The notes under the pieces were generated by a model. It saw only the letters and a program-made list of their open reading frames with translations. It was not told the origin of the DNA and searched no databases. A stretch of DNA of 64,000 nucleotides from contig NZ_JACJPX010000034.1 of the NCBI RefSeq assembly GCF_014696315.1, positions 26,776 through 90,775 on the forward strand, written 5' to 3'. A program made the position numbers and the translations under genes. Of this stretch, positions 25,323 to 34,532 are shown piece by piece (within the stretch, counting starts at the first letter, position 1; each line of letters starts with the position of its first letter). This DNA comes from Calothrix membranacea FACHB-236. Lineage in GTDB: Bacteria; Cyanobacteriota; Cyanobacteriia; Cyanobacteriales; Nostocaceae.

Positions 25323-28300
25323 ATGGGAAAACGGGGTAGGCGGGGGTATGGCAACCAGGGACGCGACCAAATTAATATCGAGCGGGTGAATGGCGATGTA
25401 TTGCTCAAGCCGCAGGAGACGCTACGCCCTAACGCCGAAAAGGATTTGCTGGCAACAGTCAAGCAATGGGTTGAATCTAGACTTGAGGGACAACTGCACC
25501 ATGCCATCAGGCTGAATTTGCAAAAAGAGACTCAGCCGCAACAGGTTCGTCCTTGGGGTATGGAGATGAAGGTAGCCATCGCTCAACCGAGTCAGCTATT
25601 GTCGCCGGAGACGACTATCGGGCAGGTATTTGACCAATGTGCGGGGCGGTTACTAATTTTGGGTGAACCGGGGGCGGGTAAAACAACGAGCTTGCTAGAC
25701 TTAGCTCTAGAACTCGTGAAAAGGGCAGAAGATGATCCGCAGCAGCGCATCCCCGTTGTAATTGATCTTTCTGATTGGCAACCGACTACATCTCAATCAA
25801 ATTCCAAGCGAAGTCAGGGTACATCTAGATTACCGGGCTTTTCCAAGAAAAATCTTTCTGAGTCTCTTCCTGAACAAGCGCCTGTCTGGTCGATCACCAA
25901 TTGGCTGGCTGTCAAGGTGCGAGAGAGATATGGCTGTTTGCCGCAGCAAATTAAGCAATGGCTAGAGGAGAAAAGGTTAATACCCTTGCTGGATGGATTG
26001 GATGAGGTGCGCCCAGAGTATCAGCAGGATTGTGTGCAGGCAATTAACCAGTGGTTAAAATCGGATTTGCGTCCGAGGCAGGTAGCGTTGTGCTGTCGGG
26101 GGGAGCAGTATAAAACTTATACTCAAAAGCTGGAACTCGATGGAGCCGTTTATCTCCAAGACTTGACGGATGAACAAATCCAGACTTTTCTGACAGAAAC
26201 AAACCGAGATGAACTCAAAAAAAGCTTGGTAGCAGATGAGAATTTCCTGGCGCTGATTCGCAGACCGTTGTTGCTGTCGATAGCGGTACTTGCCTATAAG
26301 GAGCTAGATCCAACCCAGTGGCAACGGGCGACTTCAGCAGGCGATCGCTTAAATCTACTTTTAGATGCCTATGTGCGACGAATGCTGACGCAGGATACCT
26401 CTAGCCGCGCCTATCGCAACCGAAAGATTCCTAGCCCCGAACAGAGTCAGAAGTGGTTGGAAATTCTGGCCTTAGAGCTTTTGCAAGAGTCAGAAACCGA
26501 GTTTTTGATTGAGCAAATTGGAACAACATGGCTGTCAACACCCGTTCAAAAGTGGCTATTTACTTTTTTTGCCGTAATTGCTTGGGGGCTAATCGTTGCT
26601 GTAATTTTTTGGGCGCTGTTCTCTAGGTTGATCAATCTACCTCGGATTGGGTTAAGCTCTCGTTTGTGGCTCGGATTGATGATTGGCTCCTTGTATGGCT
26701 TGAAGCAGGGAATAGATGTCTTAATGAATTTGCCACAGATAGAATCAGTTGTGCGAGGCATCCAATCTCCATTCTCAAGTCTCAAACGACAAAAAATATT
26801 ACGCAAGCTGTCATCTTGGAAGACTATATTAGTCCCTACTCAAATTAGCCTACTAATTAATAAATTCAATGAATTAAATATTCCAACATTGGACTTCACC
26901 TTTAATATTCCAAGATGGGGCTTCGACTTTGAACAGTGGCGCTTCAAAATTAAAACTCTATCAGTGCCAAATCAGGGAATTAAAAACTTGTGGCGAAATG
27001 CAATCCTGATTACGATAATATTTGTGCCTTTGGATACCTTAATACTTTATCTTGTATTACGTTCGACGATATCTGTTAACACTATACTAATTTCCCTGCC
27101 CATAGCTCTCCTACTATGGATTGGGTTTGGAGGAGGATATGTCTGCATCAATCATGTTCTAGTACGTTTATCTTTGTATTACACTCACTCTATCCCTTGG
27201 GACTATGCTCGTTTTCTCAACTATGCTACAGAACGGCTATTGCTCCAGCGTGTTGGTGGTCGCTATCGCTTTATACATGACTTGTTAAGGCAGTCTCTTG
27301 CTCAACTTAGAATCGACACCCATCCACACCTAATTAGTTCTCAAGTTTTCTTTCGTTGCGCCGAAGGCTACCGCTCGATGAACGAGTATGATAAAGCATT
27401 GCAGAACTTTGATCGTGCCATTGAACTTTACCCCCGATATGTTGAGGCAATAGTAGGTCGAGGCCGTACCTATTCTTTAATAAGACGCGACGAGGAAGCG
27501 CTGCAAGACTTCAACCGCGCTATTGAACTTGACCCCAAAGAGGAATGGGCGATCCGTCGAGGTATTACGTACCACTTGATGAAACGCTATGACGAAGCCC
27601 TGCAAGATTTCAATCACGCCATTGAACTTAACCCCAAAGGGGAATGGGCGATCGCAAATCGTGGCATTACCTACCGCACGATGGAACGCTATGACGCAGC
27701 CCTGCAAGATTTCAATCGCGCCATTGAACTTGACCCCAAAGGGGAATGGCCGATCACAAATCGTGGCATTACCTACCGCACGATGGAACGCTATGACGAA
27801 GCGCTGCAAGATTTCAATCGCGCCATTGAACTTAACCCCAAAGGGGAATGGGTGATCGCAAATCGTGGCATTACCTACCGCACGATGGAACGCTATGACG
27901 AAGCGCTGCAAGATTTCAATCGCGCCATTGAACTTAACCCCAAAGGGGAATGGCCGATCGCAATTCGTGGCGAGACCTATCGGTTAATGGAACGCTACGA
28001 GGAAGCCCTGCAAGACTTCAATCGTGCCATTCAACTTAACTCCCAAAATGATTGGGCGATCGCACATCGTGGCATTACCTATCACTTGATGGAACGCTAC
28101 GACCAAGCGCTGCAAGACTTCAATCGTGCCATTGAACTTGACTCTAAAGATGATTGGGCGATCGCACATCGAGGCCATACTTATTTCTTGACGGAACGCT
28201 ACGACCAAGCGCTGCAAGACTTCAATCGTGCCATTGAACTTGACTCTAAAGATGATTTCCACCGATATCTTCGCGCTCTTGTCTACCTCGCCCTCCAGCA

Positions 28301-28592
28301 AGCTGATTCCGCCGAAGCTGATTTAAACATTGCCATCGAAATCGCCCAGCAAAAACACACTGAAAAACCTGACAATTACGAAAACACCTTCGACCTAGCA
28401 CTGTATCATCTCGTTGCAGGCAATCTCTCAACTGCCCAAGAGTTATATCAGACTACACTTGAGCAGAACACTGTCCAAACTAAGTTCCGAGATGCCATTC
28501 AGAATCTGAAGGATTTGCTGCGGGTGTTTCCTGAAAATACTCCTGCCCAGCAAATGAAAGCAATGCTGGAGAAGAAGCTAAAATTTAATTAA
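25323..28592 (+). CDS. NACHT NTPase with membrane segments and C-terminal TPR array
   Basis: A 1089-residue STAND-type protein. Order: GRDQINIERVNGD linker (residues 14-26), NACHT domain with Walker A LGEPGAGKTTSLLDL near residue 114 and Walker B LIPLLDGLDEV near 222, then hydrophobic segments at about 412-437 (FFAVIAWGLIVAVIFW) and 555-605 (ILITIIFVPLDTLILYLVL; SLPIALLLWIGFG). Next comes a conserved IPWDYARFLNYATERLLLQ with YRFIHDLL (near 620-655), and nine or so TPRs from about 672 to 980. NACHT-TPR proteins are NLR-like sensors; in bacteria many act in phage defence, with the TPRs as the ligand-sensing part. It forms a two-gene unit with the preceding gene. The TPR units are nearly identical at the DNA level, suggesting recent expansion. 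Confidence 0.85.
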   Translation: MGKRGRRGYGNQGRDQINIERVNGDVLLKPQETLRPNAEKDLLATVKQWVESRLEGQLHHAIRLNLQKETQPQQVRPWGMEMKVAIAQPSQLLSPETTIGQVFDQCAGRLLILGEPGAGKTTSLLDLALELVKRAEDDPQQRIPVVIDLSDWQPTTSQSNSKRSQGTSRLPGFSKKNLSESLPEQAPVWSITNWLAVKVRERYGCLPQQIKQWLEEKRLIPLLDGLDEVRPEYQQDCVQAINQWLKSDLRPRQVALCCRGEQYKTYTQKLELDGAVYLQDLTDEQIQTFLTETNRDELKKSLVADENFLALIRRPLLLSIAVLAYKELDPTQWQRATSAGDRLNLLLDAYVRRMLTQDTSSRAYRNRKIPSPEQSQKWLEILALELLQESETEFLIEQIGTTWLSTPVQKWLFTFFAVIAWGLIVAVIFWALFSRLINLPRIGLSSRLWLGLMIGSLYGLKQGIDVLMNLPQIESVVRGIQSPFSSLKRQKILRKLSSWKTILVPTQISLLINKFNELNIPTLDFTFNIPRWGFDFEQWRFKIKTLSVPNQGIKNLWRNAILITIIFVPLDTLILYLVLRSTISVNTILISLPIALLLWIGFGGGYVCINHVLVRLSLYYTHSIPWDYARFLNYATERLLLQRVGGRYRFIHDLLRQSLAQLRIDTHPHLISSQVFFRCAEGYRSMNEYDKALQNFDRAIELYPRYVEAIVGRGRTYSLIRRDEEALQDFNRAIELDPKEEWAIRRGITYHLMKRYDEALQDFNHAIELNPKGEWAIANRGITYRTMERYDAALQDFNRAIELDPKGEWPITNRGITYRTMERYDEALQDFNRAIELNPKGEWVIANRGITYRTMERYDEALQDFNRAIELNPKGEWPIAIRGETYRLMERYEEALQDFNRAIQLNSQNDWAIAHRGITYHLMERYDQALQDFNRAIELDSKDDWAIAHRGHTYFLTERYDQALQDFNRAIELDSKDDFHRYLRALVYLALQQADSAEADLNIAIEIAQQKHTEKPDNYENTFDLALYHLVAGNLSTAQELYQTTLEQNTVQTKFRDAIQNLKDLLRVFPENTPAQQMKAMLEKKLKFN
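27456..28254 (+). repeat. Tandem, nearly identical 102-bp repeats encoding TPRs
   Basis: About eight consecutive units of 102 bp (34 codons) encode the pattern RGITYRTMERYDEALQDFNR followed by AIELNPKGEW. Units between 27640 and 27960 differ at only a few bases, and later units show their own shared variants (SKDDWAIAHRG). This is a coding minisatellite prone to unit gain or loss by recombination. Confidence 0.85.
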
Positions 28593-29222
28593 GTGAATGC
28601 CTGTTGCGTTGGATACTTGAATCTGCGTCTATAATTATGAATCGCCATTTTATCTGACTCACGTTCCATCAAGGTAACCAATTTGTAACATAGGATTCCC
28701 AAGTCATTTTCTCCAAAAAAGCCAGAACCTACTCTACAACAGTCATTTCCTTGGGCATAACGTTATGCCCTCCTTTATCTGCCGCGTACTTCATTTAAAA
28801 CAAGCCATGAAAGCCCGCCAATCAATTTAAAAAAGCATCCATTGATACTGGAAGAACAATGGAAGATATTGCAGCAGATTTGATTCAAGACTGGCTTGAT
28901 GAACAGAATATCTCTCAATAAAATATTTCAAATCGTAATCATGACCTCGTAGCTACTATATTTTTGACCATGCTGCTAATGACAATTGAAGCAGAATTGC
29001 TGCATTATTTGTATAAGAAATTGTTCAACAATATCCCCACAACTGATACAAATAAAGCCTGATGTGTTTATGGTTATTTCATGAGTTGCTAATTAAAGAG
29101 AAAACGCATGAAATTTAGCGCCTAGAATCTCTACAAGCAGTAAAAAACTACCACTTTAAAATGTGCAGCAGCCTCTATTATTTGAACCAGGATTGGCAAC
29201 ACTACCACGAAATATTCACAAA
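28593..29222. other. Intergenic, 630 bp, with a parB fragment but no gene
   Basis: Apart from the parB-derived segment at 28671-28790 this convergent spacer between two NACHT genes holds no convincing gene. The tail after the fragment (aaaacaagccatgaaagcccgcc) is shared with the sequence following the copy at 33771-33990. A 20-codon frame at about 28861 (MEDIAADLIQDWLDEQNISQ) is too short to support. Confidence 0.5.
28671..28790 (-). repeat. parB-derived repeat, copy a (with palindrome)
   Basis: This degenerate fragment matches the parB codons for the stretch before the HTH, ending at the GCGT(A/G)C boundary. The 18-bp palindrome GGGCATAACGTTATGCCC is intact at 28753-28770. The upstream part of the segment is missing and some bases have diverged (aaccaatttgtaacatagg). 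Confidence 0.75.
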
Positions 29223-31676
29223 CTATTTATTGCTTGAATCAATTGGCATTCGAGCAAAGTGTTCCATCAATAATCTATGAATAAATGTATAAGATCCACC
29301 AACTTTTTGTAGGAAAATACGCTCAGTCGCCCAGTCTAAAAAACGAGCATAGTTCCAAGGAATAAAACCCTTTTGATAAAGTAGAATACGTAATGCAAAA
29401 TGTTGAATACAAGCTTTGCCACCGTAATTTAGCCCAGTAATAAATCCAAACAATAGTGTAGTAATTATTCCAGCAACTAACGCTCCTATTAGTCCGCTAT
29501 TCGGTATATTGATAAACATTTCACCAACTAATGATCTCATTAGTTTGCTAGTCTGTATATTGCCAAGCAGTCCCACAACAAACCCAACAATTACTCCAGT
29601 GATTAATCCAACAATCATTCCCACAGTCAAAGAGTTAAAAGCCGATTTATATATACCTTGATTTGGATATACTTTTGTTTGGAGTTCAGCAATATCCAAA
29701 CCTTCAATTGTCTGACCACTCAATACTTCAGTCAAACCAACAATTGCTCCGCTCATCATTCCACCAATTGTTCCAATAATCAGACCAGTCACTCCACCAG
29801 TTAACCAAAAAAACAGTCCACTAATTACTCCAAACAATCCAATAAATGCTATTTCTATTAGTATAATGTTTTTTATATCTATCCAAGACAATACGAGATT
29901 TTCAACTGTTTTAATCTTTTCTTTAGTAATAAGCAAATTACTTATTTGAAATAAAACTCCAGTAATTAATCCAGCTATTAGTCCAAAAATTGTTCCAGTC
30001 AATAACCCACTGAACAATCCCTTAAATACACCATCAAGTAACCCAAAAAACAACCCGACAACTAAGGCAACAATCAGCCCTCCAATTAAAGAAACGTAAA
30101 TTTTATATATTTTTCTATCGCGCTGACTTTTTAAATATGTGGGCTGCATGTATTCAATTAAAAAAAATGTTTGAGAATTTGAAATCATCTGTTGAGCCAA
30201 TGAAATAAGCCATTGTGTTGCGTGCTTGCGTAAGTAGGTTTTAGATTTTTGTAAATTTCTGCGTGCGTCATCTTCACCAGGGCCGCTAAAGTGCAAAGCG
30301 TAAGCCAAAGCCCGTGATTTCTCAAACATACGATTAATATAATCATTAAAAAGTCGTTTTTGTCGTTCTTGTAATGTACCTGATCTATTACCTAGCTCTT
30401 CTTCTCTAAGACCTCCGTAAGCCAGTACCATCATGTTGAGTCTTAATGGAGATTGAGCTAGTTCTTGCAAATATGTATCATATGCTAGAAGCTTTTTTAA
30501 AGCCCTCAAATCAAAGCTGCTACTGAGACTATTGAGATAATGCTGTACTTGCTTTAAAGTAAGGGGACGTAGATAAACTGCTCGTTGAACATTAAGGCGA
30601 TTAGATAGACTTTGGTAATCCCTGACACGACAGCATACTACCATTTCTGTCCCATTTTCTCTTTGGAAAAGATTGAGAGCTTTAACACAAGCATTCTGAG
30701 ATTCTCTATGCACTTCATCTAAACCATCTAAAAGTAGAAGAAGTTGGTGTTGTTCAATTAGAGAACGCGAAATTCTCTTAGATATTTGATATAAATTCCC
30801 ATGCAGCTCTTCTATTAACCAATCTTCAATAGATTGTTCTTTCAACGCCCATGAAGAGAGGTTTAAAACAACCGGAACAGGAGAATCCACATTCTCCTCT
30901 GCACGAGCAATCAAGTCTTTTGCGAGATGTAGCAATGAAATAGTTTTACCAGATCCTGGATCACCTAAAATCAGCAATGTACGCCCTACACCAATTTTGT
31001 CAAAGACTGAAATAACCGAAGTTCCTTCAAGAAAATCTTGAGGCATTTGATCTGTGGTACCCGCTGTCCAATTCCACGGGTAAGCTACGGTATCTTGACG
31101 ATTTTGTAAGCCAAGGGCGATTGGTACCTGCTGATGCAAGGACGTTTCCAACACACCTTTAACCCAAAAATTCTTCACCTTAGCCAATAAAACTTGACGA
31201 ATGCGGCGATTGCTCTTTGCCCCATCCCGTTGTGCTGGCTCCTTTGAAAAGTTTAAGGTGGAATTTACAAAAGTATTACCTTGGAAAACTGCTTTAATTT
31301 CCTGAATCTCTTCAGCTAATTTGTCGAAGTTCTGAATAGTAGAAGGTTGTGTTTGTTGTAAAACAGCAAAGCTTCGTATAGCAGCGGCAAGTCTTGAATC
31401 AGATTGAATGACTGCTACTACTTCATGAACTGCTTCCATTAATTCCAAATCTTTTTGGATAGTTGTCTCTAATTCCAAGACTGCTTGTTTATAGTCCACA
31501 GGCTGATCTGCTTGTAGAATAGCCTCCGTCCTCATTAAAGTTTTGGCTTTCACAAGTTGTACGAAATGTTCAACTTGTTTACTCACTACTTCTCCAATAT
31601 TTTCACCTGTTTTTTCAAAGTATCTGGTGAAAATTAGTATGGCAACTGCAATTGCGGCAGGACTGATATTCTCGAT
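29223..31676 (-). CDS. NACHT NTPase with glycine-zipper membrane domain; probable ATC start
   Basis: An 817-residue protein if translation begins at the ATC at 31674-31676. The first ATG/GTG-type start lies 30 codons later. The N-terminal domain (about residues 1-140; ENISPAAIAVAILIFTRYFE ... FEKTGENIGE) aligns over its full length with the stand-alone protein of 32028-32462, whose ATG corresponds to the ATC; an AGGAG lies 6 bases before it. The NACHT domain has Walker A ILGDPGSGKTISLL near residue 234 and Walker B LLLLLDGLDEV near 317. A C-terminal membrane domain of about 270 residues has repeated Gly-x3-Gly segments (VGLFFGLLDGVFKGLFSGLL, GLIAGLITGVLF, GMIVGLITGVIVGFVVGLL). It ends with IPWNYARFLDWATERIFLQ and YTFIHRLL as in the other NACHT protein. 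There are no TPRs. It is probably a membrane-acting STAND defence protein. Confidence 0.75.
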   Translation of the reverse strand: MENISPAAIAVAILIFTRYFEKTGENIGEVVSKQVEHFVQLVKAKTLMRTEAILQADQPVDYKQAVLELETTIQKDLELMEAVHEVVAVIQSDSRLAAAIRSFAVLQQTQPSTIQNFDKLAEEIQEIKAVFQGNTFVNSTLNFSKEPAQRDGAKSNRRIRQVLLAKVKNFWVKGVLETSLHQQVPIALGLQNRQDTVAYPWNWTAGTTDQMPQDFLEGTSVISVFDKIGVGRTLLILGDPGSGKTISLLHLAKDLIARAEENVDSPVPVVLNLSSWALKEQSIEDWLIEELHGNLYQISKRISRSLIEQHQLLLLLDGLDEVHRESQNACVKALNLFQRENGTEMVVCCRVRDYQSLSNRLNVQRAVYLRPLTLKQVQHYLNSLSSSFDLRALKKLLAYDTYLQELAQSPLRLNMMVLAYGGLREEELGNRSGTLQERQKRLFNDYINRMFEKSRALAYALHFSGPGEDDARRNLQKSKTYLRKHATQWLISLAQQMISNSQTFFLIEYMQPTYLKSQRDRKIYKIYVSLIGGLIVALVVGLFFGLLDGVFKGLFSGLLTGTIFGLIAGLITGVLFQISNLLITKEKIKTVENLVLSWIDIKNIILIEIAFIGLFGVISGLFFWLTGGVTGLIIGTIGGMMSGAIVGLTEVLSGQTIEGLDIAELQTKVYPNQGIYKSAFNSLTVGMIVGLITGVIVGFVVGLLGNIQTSKLMRSLVGEMFINIPNSGLIGALVAGIITTLLFGFITGLNYGGKACIQHFALRILLYQKGFIPWNYARFLDWATERIFLQKVGGSYTFIHRLLMEHFARMPIDSSNK

Positions 31677-32027
31677 ATGTCTCTCCTGAAGTAATTATTA
31701 ATTGTAAATAGAATGTTTATGTATAAATTACGTTTAATGTAATTTAAGCTTTGAAACCCTTAAAATTTCGTAGGTAGTTCCGAAACCATGATTTTGAATG
31801 AATCTTGAAACCCTTATGAGATAAGAGGCATTTCTAATTCACATCAGGCGTAAATTACAGTTTAGTATACTGATGCTAGCAATAAAACAACAAGCTAACA
31901 ATTAAAAACTTATTTATAACTGTTGTAAAATAAATTAAACATTTCCGTCAAACGAAATTGACAGAACAGCAATAGAGGATTGAATTTGGTGAAGTTTATT
32001 TTGTCATTACTGTTCAGTAGACTCTAG
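31677..32027. other. Intergenic, 351 bp
   Basis: AT-rich spacer between the stand-alone N-domain gene and the second NACHT gene. It must hold the ribosome site (CTCCT complement at 31683-31687) and probably the promoter of the NACHT gene. No frame or hairpin of note was seen. Confidence 0.4.
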
Positions 32028-32462
32028 TCAGAAGTTAAAATCTCCATAAAAAGTTCCTCCCTGGAATACTGTTTTGAGGTTTGGTAGTGACTCTGCCAAC
32101 TTCCCATAGTTGTGAACCGTTAATGATTGAGATTTAATCGCGCTTTCCAATTTTTCTATTGCTTGTAAATAATTTGGCTCAGCTTTGACCACAGCTTCTA
32201 CGTCTTTGATTGCTTTATTAATATCCGGATCTGCCTGTGCCGCTGCTTTTACTTCCTCAAGTACAGCTTCACCATAATTTAATGGTTGTTGTTGAGCTAA
32301 TTCTATTGCATTCGCTGTACTTGGTTTCTTCTCTTTTAGCTTTGATAACAGCTTTTCACCTTCCTCAAGTACCTTTTCCCCTAGTTTTTCTCCAGTCTTC
32401 TCGAAAGCTTTTGTGATAACTAGAGTTGCAATTGCTGCGGCTGTAAGTGATACTGGTTCCAT
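32028..32462 (-). CDS. Stand-alone copy of the NACHT N-terminal domain
   Basis: A 144-residue protein. It opens MEPVSLTAAAIATLVITKAF then FEKTGEKLGEKV, a hydrophobic helix followed by an amphipathic one. The rest is helical, with short acidic/alanine repeats (VLEEVKAAAQADPDINKAIK, DVEAVVKAEPNYLQAIEKLE). It ends KTVFQGGTFYGDFNF. It matches residues 1-140 of the NACHT protein encoded downstream (FEKTGENIGE; KAVFQGNTF near the end). It may be an adaptor, a decoy or a dominant-negative partner that oligomerises with the NACHT protein through the shared domain. This is inferred from the paralogy. Confidence 0.65.
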   Translation of the reverse strand: MEPVSLTAAAIATLVITKAFEKTGEKLGEKVLEEGEKLLSKLKEKKPSTANAIELAQQQPLNYGEAVLEEVKAAAQADPDINKAIKDVEAVVKAEPNYLQAIEKLESAIKSQSLTVHNYGKLAESLPNLKTVFQGGTFYGDFNF

Positions 32463-32668
32463 AAATAAATCATCTGTCTGAAATTATATTATTGTACTCG
32501 GGAGTATATACGTAATATTGGTTAAACATTAGAATACATCTATAAATTCTTTGAGTAAAGTCTCAATATCAGGAATGCGACGCTCTAAGAGAATGTTTGG
32601 AAAGTCAAAAAAAGCTCTAGTAACGGTAATCTGTCAGTAGATAAAAATGCGACAGTGTTACAAGAGCC

Positions 32669-33208
32669 ATGTCTAAATCATACCCAACAGACCTTACAGA
32701 TGAGCAATGGGAATTGTTATCATCTCTCATTCCAGAGGAAAATCAAGGTTGCCGTCCTCGTTGTGTTGACTTACGTGCTGTCATGAATGCCATGTTTTAC
32801 ATTCTGTATGCAGGTTGTGCATGGCGTATGTTGCTTCATGACTTCCTCAAATGGCAAACGGTGTATTATTACTTCAGAAAATGGCGTATGGATGGCACAT
32901 GGGAACGTATCAGCCGTAAACTTCAACAATGGGTACGTGTGGTAGAAGACCGTGAACCAAATCCAAGTGCAGCAATTGTTGATTGTCAATCTGTAGAAAA
33001 TGGAACAATGGTATCCCAAGCTGTTGGTTTTGATTTGGGAAAACTCGTTAAGGGTCGTAAACGGCATCTACTTTTTGACACTCTTGGATTAGTTTTGATG
33101 GTTGTGGTGACATCAGCCTATGAGTCTGACTCTTCAGGCGCAAAAAAACTATTTGCATCCGCACGCCAAATAATTAGCGATCGCCTTGGCTTTTGTATAT
33201 TCGATTGA
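32669..33208 (+). pseudogene. Truncated IS5-family transposase
   Basis: The N-terminal about 170 residues match IS5-family DDE transposases of the IS1031/IS402 type: YPTDLTDEQWELLSSLIPEE, YILYAGCAWRMLLHDFLKWQ, VYYYFRKWRMDGTWERI, then the first catalytic Asp in AAIVDCQSVENG and the strand KLVKGRKRHLLFDTLG with the second Asp region. The usual length is about 260-270 residues. At about 33177 the frame runs into a parB-derived repeat and stops at 33206-33208 (RLGFCIFD). The C-terminal third with the catalytic Glu is lost. It is inactive unless complemented. Confidence 0.85.
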
Positions 33209-33371
33209 GCCTTGTTCTAAGCCTTGCAGAAGCTCTTTTAGCAGATTCAGTAAAGGTAGCCAATTTTTCACATAGGATTCCCAACTCATTTTGACCAAAG
33301 AAGCCAGAACCTGCTCTACAATAGTCATTTCCTTGGGCATAACGTTATGCCCACATTTATCTGCCGCGTGC
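33177..33371 (-). repeat. parB-derived repeat, copy b (with palindrome)
   Basis: This copy directly abuts the broken transposase. Read on the minus strand it encodes HAADKCGHNVMPKEMTIVEQ and onward to SIEYTKAKAIA, matching parB residues about 160-228. The palindrome is intact at 33335-33352. The right boundary is GCGTGC, after which the sequence differs from parB (agcactgcgatcgcc). Confidence 0.85.
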
Positions 33372-33462
33372 AGCACTGCGATCGCCTAAGTCAGTTTTCC
33401 CCAGAACTAAACCAACTATCCCTCTGTCTCCCTATTCCCTGTACTGAATCAGTGCGATCGCT

Positions 33463-33680
33463 ACTTTTCATCCTTAATCCGCGCGATCGCTCTGGCTTTT
33501 GAATATTCGATTGAACTTTGTTCTAAGACTTGCAGAAGCTCTTTTGGCAGATTCAGTAAAGGTAGCCGATTTTCAAATAGGATTACCAAGTCATTTTGAC
33601 CAAAGAAGCCAGAACCTGCTCTACAACAGTCATTTTCTTGGGCATAACGTTATGCCCAGATAGATTTATCTGCCTCATGC
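33463..33680 (-). repeat. parB-derived repeat, copy c (with palindrome)
   Basis: Same parB segment, reaching slightly further at its left end (tttcatccttaatccgcgcg). The palindrome at 33640-33657 is intact. After the boundary (TCATGC) it continues with agcgctgcgatcgcctaagtc, as copy b does, so b and c share their outer flank and form a tandem pair with a unit of about 300 bp. Confidence 0.85.
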
Positions 33681-33770
33681 AGCGCTGCGATCGCCTAAGT
33701 CAGTTTTCCCCAAAACTAAACCAACTATCCCTATGTCTTTCTGTTCACTGTACTGAATCAGTGCGATTAC

Positions 33771-33990
33771 TGCTTTTCACCCTTAATCCGCGCGATCGTC
33801 CTGGCTTTTGTATATTCAATTAAGCATTGTTCTAAAGCGAAGAGAAGCTCTTTTGGCAGATTCAGCAAAGGTAGCCGATTTTTCACATAGGATTCCCAGG
33901 TCATTTTGACCAAAGAAGCCAGAACCTGCTCTACAACAGTCATTTTCTTGAGCATAACGTTATGCCCAGATAGATTTATCTGCCGCGTGC
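33771..33990 (-). repeat. parB-derived repeat, copy d (palindrome with one mismatch)
   Basis: Third tandem copy. The minus strand encodes MTVVEQVLASLVKMTWESYV and onward. The palindrome at 33950-33967 reads GAGCATAACGTTATGCCC, one change from perfect. After the GCGTGC boundary it continues tttatttaaaacaagcaatg, shared with copy a. Confidence 0.85.
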
Positions 33991-34210
33991 TTTATTTAAA
34001 ACAAGCAATGAAAGCCCGCCAATCAATTTAAAAAAGCATCCATTACCTTGCAAGATAAGTTTAAAACCAATACAAAAGTACCTCTATCTTTGGGTATAAA
34101 TATAAAATTTTTTGCGTAAATTATGATTACCCGATGGTTATGTTATTAATCCTTGCCAAAAAAAGTCAAAAATGACTATTTTAGCTGTTAAAAATTATTG
34201 AGGATTATCT

Positions 34211-34300
34211 ATGGAACCTATTTCTATGATTATTGCGGCTTTAGTGCTGGTGCGATCGCAGATGCTAAGGATACCGCAGGAACCCGCTCGTACCATTCCA
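34211..34300 (+). pseudogene. Frameshifted remnant of a STAND-associated N-terminal domain
   Basis: The frame from ATG at 34211 reads MEPISMIIAALVL, and the sense continuation GAIADAKDTAGT lies in another frame a few bases on. The combined string recalls the start of small cyanobacterial NTPase-associated proteins (pattern (M)(D/E)PIS.I..AL.LGA.A..K.TA). About 90 bp are recognisable. It would be a fourth relative of the hydrophobic N-terminal domains at 24907, 31676 and 32462. Confidence 0.45.
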
Positions 34301-34532
34301 GTTCAATAACTTCCTTGTTTTGTAACAAAGGACGTAGATAAAACTCCCAAAGAACGGGGCAACAAGCTGGATGGTTTTGACGATTTTCTGATATTTTGCT
34401 GGATAGCTATCACGCAATAAATATACAGGAAAGCTGCAAGATTTCGCGTATAACTTCTACGACAGTAGAAACTTTAAAACAGTGTTCCCAGCTTTCAGCA
34501 TCAGTAATTTAGTCATCAAGGAAGCAAAAAAC

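Noticed and set aside
27456..28254. Long open frames on the minus strand across the TPR repeats
   Set aside because: They only mirror the 102-bp periodicity of the plus-strand gene and have no starts, ribosome sites or independent protein sense.
28861..28923. 20-codon frame MEDIAADLIQDWLDEQNISQ
   Set aside because: Too short, no conserved partner or ribosome site, and it lies in a decayed spacer behind a parB fragment.
33149..34020. Regularly spaced repeats resembling a CRISPR-like or iteron array
   Set aside because: Units are about 200-300 bp long, clearly derived from parB coding sequence, and have no short repeat/spacer pattern or cas genes.
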